Part shown: in pieces, positions 34,922 through 44,200 of the stretch | Position numbering within the stretch: the first letter of the stretch is position 1 | Layout of the letters: each line of letters begins with the position of its first letter | Source: Anaerocolumna jejuensis DSM 15929 | Lineage (GTDB): Bacteria > Bacillota > Clostridia > Lachnospirales > Lachnospiraceae | DNA length: 64,000 nucleotides | Assembly: GCF_900142215.1 (NCBI RefSeq) | Contig: NZ_FRAC01000031.1 | Location: 18,535 to 82,534 of the forward strand | Direction of reading: 5' to 3' | Notes under the pieces: model-generated | What the model saw: the letters and a program-made list of their open reading frames with translations, nothing else | Database searches by the model: none | Told to the model about the DNA's origin: nothing | Position numbers and translations under genes: made by a program

Positions 34922-35206
34922 TTATGACGCCTGAATCAATATTCTGATTAATTCAGCAACCTTCTCATTACTGATTCTGTAAAAAATCTCAAGTCCTTCT
35001 CTTCGTCCCTCAATTATCCCTGCTGCCTTCAGCTTCTGCAAATGCTGGGACACTGTGGACTGAGGTGTCTTTAAACAGGATTGCATATAGCTGACATTAC
35101 ATTCTCCCTTCTCAAGCAGTCCGTTGACGATGCAAAGACGCACCGGATGAGCAAGCACTTTAAGCATTTCTGCCGCTTCCGCATAACGATTAATGTTATT
35201 ATCCAT
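34922..35206 (-). CDS. ArsR/SmtB-family regulator
   Basis: 94 residues. The winged helix is clear (MLKVLAHPVRLCIVNGLLEK and TPQSTVSQHLQKLKAAGIIE). Cysteines at about 24, 34 and 42 could sense metal or reactive sulfur. Since the next gene is a persulfide-handling fusion 131 bp away, a sulfur-responsive repressor is the best guess. The classic ELCVCDL metal box is absent. Confidence 0.85.
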   Translation of the reverse strand: MDNNINRYAEAAEMLKVLAHPVRLCIVNGLLEKGECNVSYMQSCLKTPQSTVSQHLQKLKAAGIIEGRREGLEIFYRISNEKVAELIRILIQAS

Positions 35207-35288
35207 TGAAACCTCTCCTATACTTTTTATTATTGTTAAATTAAATCTGCCGGTACAGGCAGGCTATTTTATCTGTTTGATTTGCAAA

Positions 35289-35332
35289 TCATTATATTCA
35301 TATATTACGATATATAAATATATATGTCAAGA
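35289..35332. promoter_or_regulatory. AT-rich dyad upstream of arsR gene
   Basis: ATATTCATATAT ... ATATATAAATATAT is an imperfect AT-rich palindrome of the kind bound by ArsR proteins, about 85 bp before the start. Confidence 0.3.
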
Positions 35333-35410
35333 TTTCAATTTTGTTTCCAAAAATCTTTATAATTTATAAGATAAATTCGCTATACTCTTTTTATTTAATG
35401 ATATCTTTTT

Positions 35411-35514
35411 AAAGATAATAAAATACCTCCTGAAGATAACAAAATTACCTTTAAAGATAATAAAATACCTCTTGAAGATAACAAAATTACCTTTTAAAGA
35501 TAATAAAATACCCC
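35411..35514. repeat. Tandem repeat, 42-43 bp units built of 21-bp halves
   Basis: Two and a half copies of AAAGATAATAAAATACCTC-type plus AAGATAACAAAATTACCTTT. It lies upstream of the arsR gene on the minus strand; the minus frame across it is repetitive and not accepted as a gene. Confidence 0.7.
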
Positions 35515-35697
35515 TTAAAATCATTAATAGTCTTTTAAGAGGTTGATTGCAAATACTGCAGCACTGCAATATTTTTTTGCCTGTATTAACTTATTTTCTC
35601 TTTTTACTCTCTTTTCCTATCCTTAACCTTATCCTTTCATTCCCTCTTGAAATCAGAACATATGTTTGTTATTATTATTTAAAGGAGGTGTCCGTTC

Positions 35698-35982
35698 ATG
35701 CCATTTATTGAAAACGCTAATTCCAATAACCCCATCATTTTATCCGGCCTGCCTGTAAGTGTTGCTGTCGTCTACAATACCCTGGGTGATTTTAAGCCCT
35801 TATATATCTGTGTAGTGGACCTATATAATAATGCTTGTAAGACTAAGGTTGAATATATAAAGGATATAAAAAATATTAAAGGCGGCATTTCATTCTGCTG
35901 TGTCTATAAGTCCGGCGATATTCTAAAGGAGGTTATGCTGCTATACTATTTAAATTCTCACATTTGGTTGATTGAATCTTGA
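35698..35982 (+). CDS. Hypothetical protein
   Basis: 94 residues with a consensus AAAGGAGGTG eight bases before the ATG, so it is very likely translated. MPFIENANSNNPIILSGLPV then SVAVVYNTLGDFKPLYICVV suggests a small beta-rich fold. No signal peptide or known motif. Confidence 0.6.
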   Translation: MPFIENANSNNPIILSGLPVSVAVVYNTLGDFKPLYICVVDLYNNACKTKVEYIKDIKNIKGGISFCCVYKSGDILKEVMLLYYLNSHIWLIES

Positions 35983-36128
35983 TAACCATTAAAGCATCCG
36001 CTGCTTATACGGCCTTCCCAGTGGGGTATAAAAATGCATTGAAACGATTTTCACAAAACTTAGTATATTTTTATACTCCAAGTATCCCTCCAATAAACAT
36101 GACCTTCTGACACCCGAATCAATATTAA

Positions 36129-36527
36129 TTATTTGCCGTCCAAAATATCTTCTAATTCTCTCAAAATTTCTTTTCTTGGCATTGTATGAACAATATCCGT
36201 AAGCTTAATTAATTCCTCATCAAGAAAGGATTTATCCATTGAATGCAAGTAATGTACAACTTTTGGAATCTCTTCTTCCAGCTTCCTAAAATACCTTTTT
36301 TCTTTAATGTACCAATACCAGCTAAGGAAAAGCCCTATTATTGCTATAATTGTCATTATTATTGCGACAGTTGGATTTTGAGCATCCTTGAACAAAAAAC
36401 GGTTCAATAGAAGATTCAACGGTGGCCCAGAACATATAACAGTAGTCCATACCGGTAAAAACAGCCTTGGCTTTACTGCTTTTATTAGTTCCTTACTAAT
36501 TTTTGATTCATCCTTCACTTCTTTCAT
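36129..36527 (-). CDS. Small membrane protein of unknown function
   Basis: 132 residues. A clear transmembrane pair (LFLPVWTTVICSGPPLNLLL, weaker, and VAIIMTIIAIIGLFLSWYWY, strong) is followed by a charged helical cytoplasmic tail (KEKRYFRKLEEEIPKVVHYL). No family is recognised. It has no clear partner gene. Confidence 0.55.
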   Translation of the reverse strand: MKEVKDESKISKELIKAVKPRLFLPVWTTVICSGPPLNLLLNRFLFKDAQNPTVAIIMTIIAIIGLFLSWYWYIKEKRYFRKLEEEIPKVVHYLHSMDKSFLDEELIKLTDIVHTMPRKEILRELEDILDGK

Positions 36528-36600
36528 TTATATATTTACGCCTCCTTATAAAGCATTCGTTGCACTATACTCTACAAGTATTTACGAAATCTCTTCTGAG

Positions 36601-36746
36601 AATTCCTATGTTCTTTAGAATTCTTATGTTCTTAATATTTCTTATGTTCTTTGGAATTCTTATGTTCTTGATAATTCTTATGTTCTTGATAATTCTTATG
36701 TTCTTGATAATTCTTATGTTTTTGATAATTTTTATGTTCTTGATAA
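36601..36746. repeat. 18-bp tandem repeat
   Basis: About eight copies of TTCTTATGTTCTTGATAA, the right-hand four nearly identical. It lies upstream of the membrane-protein gene. A plus frame across it reads a repeated ILMFLI and is considered spurious. Confidence 0.75.
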
Positions 36747-37090
36747 TAACATGCTATTGTTTTTATGAACCTAGAGCCAGCAGCATATCCATTAATACCG
36801 GTTGAATATTGATCTTCACAACAAACTTCATCCTTCCTTTTACATTTATAAATACCACTTTCTTAATTTCAAATACAAAAAAACTACCAGCAGACGCTGA
36901 TAGTCAGTAATCCATATAAATAAAGGCAGCCAAAATGTAGTCAAAGTCATAAACAGAGAAATATTATAGCCTTAAAAAGCAGTGTTTATCGGCTTTTTTC
37001 CATAAAAAATAACCCTTTACTTTAAAACTGCGTAGTGTTAAAATGATAGTATCAAAGTACCTAAGAATACAGGAAGCAGGAGAGGAAAAA
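36747..37090. other. AT-rich gap before the yerC-like gene
   Basis: No gene seen. A hairpin-like ACTACCAGCAGACGCTGATAGTC segment near 36885 is the only structure noted. Confidence 0.35.
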
Positions 37091-37420
37091 TTGAGTAAAA
37101 ATATAAGGACCCATGCTGTGGATTATTTATTTGAAGCTATCTTGAGTCTGAAGAGCCAGGAAGAATGCTATACTTTCTTTGAAGATATCTGCACGGTAAA
37201 TGAACTATTATCGCTGTCACAGCGTTTTGAGGTTGCCAGGATGCTGCGCGACCATAAGACCTATTTGGAGATTGCTGAAAAAACAGGCGCCTCAACAGCT
37301 ACCATCAGCCGAGTGAACCGTTCTTTGAATTATGGCAAGGATGGATACGATATGGTATTTTCAAGAATATCCGATTTTCAGGAAGATGACATTTCTGATG
37401 ATGAGATAACAAACGATTAA
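37091..37420 (+). CDS. YerC/YecD-family TrpR-like regulator
   Basis: 109 residues from TTG 37091, chosen because GCAGGAGAGG lies seven bases upstream and homologues begin at this point (SKNIRTHAVDYLFEAILSLK). The HTH is MLRDHKTYLEIAEKTGASTA followed by TISRVNRSL, as in TrpR-related YerC proteins. A DNA-binding role is likely; the regulon is unknown. The C-terminus is acidic. A shared terminator separates it from the convergent DUF1836 gene. Confidence 0.85.
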   Translation: MSKNIRTHAVDYLFEAILSLKSQEECYTFFEDICTVNELLSLSQRFEVARMLRDHKTYLEIAEKTGASTATISRVNRSLNYGKDGYDMVFSRISDFQEDDISDDEITND

Positions 37421-37422
37421 AA

Positions 37423-37470
37423 AATAAAAGTCTGACTTAAAGGCTAACCCCCTAAAGTCAGACTTTTATT
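37423..37470. terminator. Bidirectional terminator
   Basis: AATAAAAGTCTGACTT, 16-nt loop, AAGTCAGACTTTTATT: a perfect 16-bp stem between two convergent genes. Confidence 0.85.
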
Positions 37471-38074
37471 GTTTTTTCTCCATTTCTTTTGCCATATCAT
37501 CTATCAGCTTTTCAATCATTTGTTTTTTCAAATAAACATCAAAGCCCAGCATACAGATAAATGAAAAGACATTCAAGAATTCTTTATCTTCCTTGGATTT
37601 TACCTCTTTGAAGGTTTCCTGGGATTTTCGGTACTTTCTGATAACATCCTTTAACAGGTTATCCATCTGTTCTTCTTCATACTGAAAGACCTCTTTATAA
37701 ATCTCTTCCAGTCCGATTTCTGAATTTCCCCCATAGTACTTCTCGGTAAGCGGATTGAACATTTGCTGGATATCGTTAATGCTGAGAATATTTTTGAAGT
37801 AATAAATAAAAATCAGCATCAGCATGTGCTCTTTGGTATATTTCTTCTTATTTGGCGGCGGCAGCAAATCATTCTTCGTATAGTTATTGATCATGGTTTT
37901 TGTAAGCAGCTTATCCTCATTGTAGCGTTTAGAGAATTTCAAATGCTCATCCATAAAGGTTGTGACCTGATCCATATATAAATCTATATTAGGAATATCG
38001 TCCGGAACGACATAATCCAGCTTCTTCATACCCTGTATAAGAGTCTTTAAATACTTATCATCACTAAACTCCAT
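37466..38074 (-). CDS. DUF1836-domain protein
   Basis: 202 residues from ATG 38074 (MEFSDDKYLKTLIQGMKKLD), which has GAGGTGA at good spacing. TKTMINNYTKNDLLPPPNKK followed by KYTKEHMLMLIFIYYFK is the MerR-like helix pair of DUF1836. Family members are presumed DNA-binding proteins of Firmicutes. Nothing nearby shows its targets. Confidence 0.8.
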   Translation of the reverse strand: MEFSDDKYLKTLIQGMKKLDYVVPDDIPNIDLYMDQVTTFMDEHLKFSKRYNEDKLLTKTMINNYTKNDLLPPPNKKKYTKEHMLMLIFIYYFKNILSINDIQQMFNPLTEKYYGGNSEIGLEEIYKEVFQYEEEQMDNLLKDVIRKYRKSQETFKEVKSKEDKEFLNVFSFICMLGFDVYLKKQMIEKLIDDMAKEMEKKQ

Positions 38075-38200
38075 TACAATCACCTCATCTTCCATTATAT
38101 AGTATTAAAAACTTGATGTAAACAAATTTTTACCATACAGTGTGAAAATAATTATACAAATGAATTAACATGCAGTTCCATATTAGTTGATTTTTAGTTT

Positions 38201-38255
38201 CCTCTTCCAGGTGTAAAAAGGCTGAAATAAATGGCATCTTTAAAACTGGAAGAGG
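38201..38255 (-). terminator. Possible terminator after the GH43 gene
   Basis: CCTCTTCCAG and CTGGAAGAGG are perfect 10-bp arms separated by 35 nt, 18 bp after the stop. The long loop makes it uncertain. Confidence 0.4.
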
Positions 38256-38272
38256 TCAAAATTTTATCGTTA

Positions 38273-41200
38273 CTATTTTACTGTAATTTTTGTCTGAAAG
38301 GTTTTTGTTTCTCCATTGTACAGCTTAATGGTTGTCAGAATGACTGCCGTACCTTTTCCCTTGGCAGTAATCTCTCCTTTGGAAGTAACGGCTGCTGTTC
38401 TTGGATTTGCAGAACGGTAAGTTACCACAAGGGCTCCTACTGCATTTCCTGAAGTTTTCTCAGCAAAGGTGGTTACTTGCTCAAGGGTGCCTGGCAATGT
38501 CATTTTAATTTTCACAGGTGTCTTCGAATTGATAGACAATGTGGTTTTTTCCGGTGTAACCTTTATCTGGTCTGACAGAGCTGTGACAAAACTTTTATCT
38601 GCTTTTTCAGGAAGGACTACATAATCGGAACAATGTTTAATCTGTATGGTAAGGAAGCCGCTGCTATCCACCTTATATCCGGAACTATATGGTAAGGCAT
38701 CCAGCTTTTTTGACCTGGCATTGTAATAATATACATATGCCTTTTCTCTGTCTTTCTTATGGGACCTTTCCGCACCTATATAAATCTTAACGGCAGCCTG
38801 TGCAGGTAAAATGCCGTTATTTCTAAAGCTGATTACCACGCCTTTTTCCTTTGCTGAACCTTTACCATTCTTTCCTGCCAGCAATTTGCTCACCTGAACG
38901 TTCTCTGCCACTTTTTCCACTGACAGGGATAAGTTAAGAGCTTTGATATCCTTCTTGTTTTTATTCAGCTCCCTGCCATGAAAGCTCCAGGTGTAAAGCT
39001 CTCCTCCCTTTTCATCCCGGACCGTAAGGCTGATATCTTTTTTCCCGGCTGCTGCTGCCTGTAACATTTCTTTTGGCATCTTAATATCGATGAGAGGCAT
39101 CTTTTTATCATTCAAAAAACTGCTGTCCAAGGTTACGGTTATAGCTATATCATTTACTTCCTTGCTCTTTAGCAGCTTTATGACATGTTCTGTGGATACA
39201 GGTATCTGAAGGTTCTTATGACTTATTCCGGCTTTTTCCGCCATTTCCCTGATTTTATCCCCTGATACGGCAACGGCCACCTTGAGCCTTCCCTCGGTTA
39301 TGATAGAGGAAATTGCTGCAGGAATCTGATTCCCTTTTGCCCCTACCTTCTCAACTTTTGGGTCAGGGATTGGCTGGGGTTTTGGTGTCGGCGTGCTGGT
39401 TGGTGTTGGAGTTTTGGTCGGCAGCGGTGTACTGGTCGGTGATGGTGTGTTAGTCACTGTTGGCGTGTTAGTCGGTATCGGTGTATTAGTTGGTACTGGT
39501 GTATTAGTCGGTATCGGTGTGTTTGTTGGTGTTGGCGTATCAGTCGGTGTTGGCATATCGGTCGGTATTGGTGTGTCAGTCGGTATCGGTGTCATAGGCA
39601 GGAAAGTAATCCTTCTTTCCGTAACCTTTGATTGATTTCCTTTATAAACCGTTACCGCTTTTATTGTGACCGTCTCTCCTTCTTTCGCATCCGTTTTTAC
39701 TGTAAATGTTTTCTCATATCGCACCGAATTCCTGTCCGGCTCCAAATTATCTGTTGTATAATATATTTCTGCATCTTTTACATTTGTACCAAGGGTAACC
39801 TTCACATTAGCTTTATTAGCAAGGCTGTCGGTATTTGCCGGGTCTGTAGTTATTACCGGGGCCTCCATGTCAATTGGCTTGCCAAATACTTTTACCTCAT
39901 ATAACTGCGGTGTATACCAGTTGGAATTATTATTCTGTATCTTTGCATTGATCATTTCAACCCTGACATATCTTGCCGTACCGTTGAGGCCCTCTGCCGT
40001 AAATCCGTAATCATTATATCCGGCTGTTTTATCCAGAAGTGTCTCATAAGTTATACCGTCTAGGCTTCCTTCCACTTTATACTGGTAATAAGCTTCCGAG
40101 CCTTTTACCATATACCAGGAAATCTGGATATTTCGTAACTCACTGGCAGCGCCTAAATCCACCGTCCAGGAGCTAGGCCAAGCGGTATTGGCATCGGCTT
40201 TCCACATAGTCTGATAATCCCCGTCATTTACCTTTGCCGCTAAGGATGTATTGGCGGTGGCTTCTGCCGGTCTGTTCTGGGATAACAATCTTCCGTTCTG
40301 TATGGGAAGCATCGTTCCGGCAGTATCGCTGTAAAGTACATTTTCATAGAAATCAAAAAATGCATATCCCTCTGAAAATGATATCGGCAGCAATCTTTGC
40401 GCCGCAGTTGTATCTGTTGCATCTTTCCAGCCGAATCTCCAACGGTTTGCCATCATGGCATAAGCATCGGCTTTGGTGCCGCTTAAATGCACCAGTCCCC
40501 CGGACTGTGCCGAAAAGGTTGAAGTACTGCCAATGTTACGCAACTCCGACCAGGGTCCCTTCAAGGCCGGAGCCGAGGAATACATGGAAGTACTTGGATA
40601 CCAGCCTGCTGCCTGAGAAGTAAACAGATAGTAGATTCCGTCTTTTTTCACCATGCAGGGTGCTTCCCTGTTGCTATCATCATAAATGGTGGTTATTTTC
40701 TTTTCCACATCCAGCCAATCCGGGGTAAGCTTATAAAGAATCGTATCCGTATTATTATGTGCGGAAGATATTAAATAGGCAGAGCCATCCTCATCCTGGA
40801 AAAAGCCCAGATCTCTGGAGTCATTTCCAAGGGGCTGAAAGCTCTTGCTAAAGGAAAAGCTTTCTCCCGGTGCCCCATGAGCTACCGCCACACGCCCCAA
40901 AGTGTAATCCGTGCTGTTTTCGTAATGGGCCCATAAAACAAATTCATTGATATCCTTTTGATAATCTATGGACATTGATTCCAGCTTGCAGTCAGCTAAA
41001 TCCGCCGAGTCCCTATAGCTTAATACCACCTTATCATTGCCATAATTTATACCATCTGAAGAGGTCTGCTGTACCAATTGCTTAAATCCATTTCCCGTAT
41101 CTTTCTTCTCATACCGGAATTTATAATAGGTACCTCCTGCATGCAGCTCAGAAATTACATCCAGGGAGGAATTGGCTGTATTGTCATAGTTCTTTAAGTC

Positions 41201-44200
41201 CTTTGGAACTTTATAAGGTTCCACAGTCTGAGAAAAAGCCGTATCTAATAATTCATTCCCTTTATATGCCTCTACCTTGTACCTGTAACTGCTCCCCTCT
41301 GCCAGGTCATAATCATCCATTGAGCTACCGCTTAAGGATTGCAGGAAGACATAATCCCCATTATCAGTCTTTCGGGATACGGTATAGCCTGATGCCTCCG
41401 GTACCGTTGACCACATTAGCTTGGCATTGGATACCCTGTCCTCTCCCTTTAACAGAAAACCGGCCGCACTCATGGCAAAGTTTTTTATCTCCGGCAGCTT
41501 TATGGCTGCAAAAGCACCGGATAAAGGAGTTTCCTTTCCATTTACCGTACTGCTCACCTTATAGTAGCAGGTTTTGCCTGAACTTAAGTAACTGTCGGAA
41601 TAGAAGGTATTTTTACCTTTGTAGACCGGAAGGTAGGTTCCGTCTGATTTGTCGGAGCGGTACAAGGTATAGGCTTCCGCACCGATTACAGGATTCCAGC
41701 TCACTGTGGTTCCGCTTAATACCTTCAGCCCTGCTGTGGAATCATGGCTTAAGGAATCTGATGTTATGATAATCCAGTTAATTAAAGGATCCTGTGCTGC
41801 CGTATTTCTGACCGTTACAGTAATGTTGCCATCTGTTACTGTTATATCATTTTTATAAACCACATTTGAAAGATAGGTAATTGCGTTCTTTTTGACTCCA
41901 TTTATGTAAAGGTCTGCCGTCCTGGAGGAATTATTCCATATGTCGTTAAAGCCTGTATAAACAGAATAGGTTCCGTTATCAACCGTAAATTTATAGGTCA
42001 AATCCTTACCGGCCTGCGAAGAGCTGCTGTTTCCGGCATTCAAATACCGTAAGGTCGAGAATAAATCGCCTGTTGCCGAACCGGCTGCTGCCGTATTGGA
42101 GCCCAAATATCCCCAGGATGACTGGCTGCTGTCATTGTAACCCTGATCCACCACATCTGTGTTTATTAAAGTATCCTGCATATAAGAAGCCATAAAATTG
42201 TAATCACTGGTTTTATAACCGCTGCAATTCACAAAATAGGCAGCCTTATCCGGTATGGAATAAATTTTATAAGTTACGGTTTTATTATTTAATGCCGTCA
42301 AACCTGCCTGCAGACTGTATAATCCCGGATTGCTGAAAGTAATGCTTCCGTTCAGATTTGCTGAATTACAGGTCCAGTTTACAGGCGTTGCTATCCGTTT
42401 CCCATTCATGCTGACAATAATTTCATTGGGCAAAGTCAGGGTCTTTCCTGTTTCAAAGGTATCTGGCAGAGTAGTTTGCAAATCGATACCTGCCCCATTG
42501 TCTAAAGCATTTATGGTCCAGCTGCCGTACCATTTGATGGTCATATCCGTACCCTGACCGAAATCAATGGGCAAAAAGATGTATTTTGCACCATTGCCTG
42601 CAAAATTTCCACCGTTCCAGTCATCACCTACATAGATGAATTTTCCTTTTTGGGCATCCACAGGAATGACACAGGTAGTTTGGGAATTAAACGCTTTTAA
42701 AGGATTCGGGTCTGAAGCGGAGGTCCTTACAAAGGGGTCCGACATGGCCTGCCAGGTACCGAAAACAGTATCCGCTGCCGTGTATTTGTTCTGATTAGGT
42801 GCCCAGCCCGTTGCACCGGAGGTCAGCATATAGTATTTTCCTCTGTATTTAAACATGGCCGGTGCTTCCCGCTGCGCCCCGGGGAAAACCCGGACGTAAT
42901 CAACTCCATATACCGCTTTATAGGCTGAATCCCGGACAGGCACACCATTTTCATCCACCCCTTGACTATCCTTATGCCAGCCGGTGATATCCAAATAGTC
43001 CTCTGTTAATTTGGATATGTAAATCGTCAGATTCTCTTCACTGGAATAAATAATATATGCTGTTCCATCCTCGTCCTGGAATAAATTCATATCCCTTGCC
43101 ATACCTTTGCTGCTAGGATAATAGTCCGTCTGGTCGGCCGGACAGATATCCATGCGGTAATCATCGATATATTCAAAGGGTCCGGTCGGGGAATCACTGA
43201 CAGCAACTCCCGCCTGTGCCTTTCCATAACTGGTATTCTGGCTTCCGTCAGCATTGGTGTAGCCTTCCATGTGCATCCACATCACATATTTATGGGTAGT
43301 TTTGTTATAGATTACCTTGGGCCTTTCCACAATTCTGCCAGTCCTCATAGCTTCAAAAATAGCTGTCCGATCTGTTCTTCCTCCATATATCCTTGAAATA
43401 ACCGGATCATTTGTAAAGGAATCCATAGAGGGAATCATGGTAAGTGCCATGCCTTCATCCGTCCAGTTCAGCAAATCTTCTGAGGAATAGACCCGGACTC
43501 CCTGGCCAGGCCAGGTTCCGGTATGGTATTCTCCGTACCAATAGTACTTTCCCGTTATCTCATCATACATAATACCGGCACCATGTGCATCTATCGCTTT
43601 ACCGGAAGTATCCACCCATAGGGTATCCGGCGTAAAGGATGTTCTGACGGTACTGACACTAAGGGGTTGGGACTCTGCAGAAACAGTTCCTCCCACTTCT
43701 GCCGTAAGTTTATAATAATAACCTGTGCCCTGGGTCAAGCCCTTATCCATATAGGTATTTTCTCCTCCGCTGTATACCTGGGAATACGTTCCGTTCAAGC
43801 TTGCGGCTCTGGTTACTTTATAGACAATCGCGGAACCGGTAGCCGTAATGGCTGCCCCGGATACGGCGATATTCTGAACCTCATCCCAGCTTAAACCTAC
43901 CGAAGTGTCCGTAAGGGAAGCCGCTTTAAAATTCCCCGGTGCATCGTATCTGAACGTAGCTGCCTGCAGTTCGACAGGCATGGATTCCCCTGTGGAATTG
44001 TAAGCTTTTATATAATACGTATAGGTGGTTTCCGGATTTAAACCGGTATCCGTAAAGGTCAACGCTTTCCCTTCATATACCGTTATGGCGCTTCCTGAAA
44101 CAGCACGGACTACCCGGTAACCCTCTGCTTTTGCAGCTTCCTTCCAGTTCAGCTTTATACTGGAAGACCCCAGGGCTGTAATTGTTCCGCCTTCAGGTAC

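Noticed and set aside
35357..35569. 70-codon minus-strand ORF with repeated FVIFKRYFIIFK
   Set aside because: It is produced by the 21/42-bp tandem DNA repeat and has no RBS.
36503..36805. 100-codon plus-strand ORF with ILMFLI repeats
   Set aside because: It is produced by the 18-bp tandem repeat; the hydrophobicity is a composition effect.
39393..39635. 80-codon plus-strand Gly-Val repeat ORF
   Set aside because: It is the antisense reading of the Pro-Thr linker of the GH43 protein.
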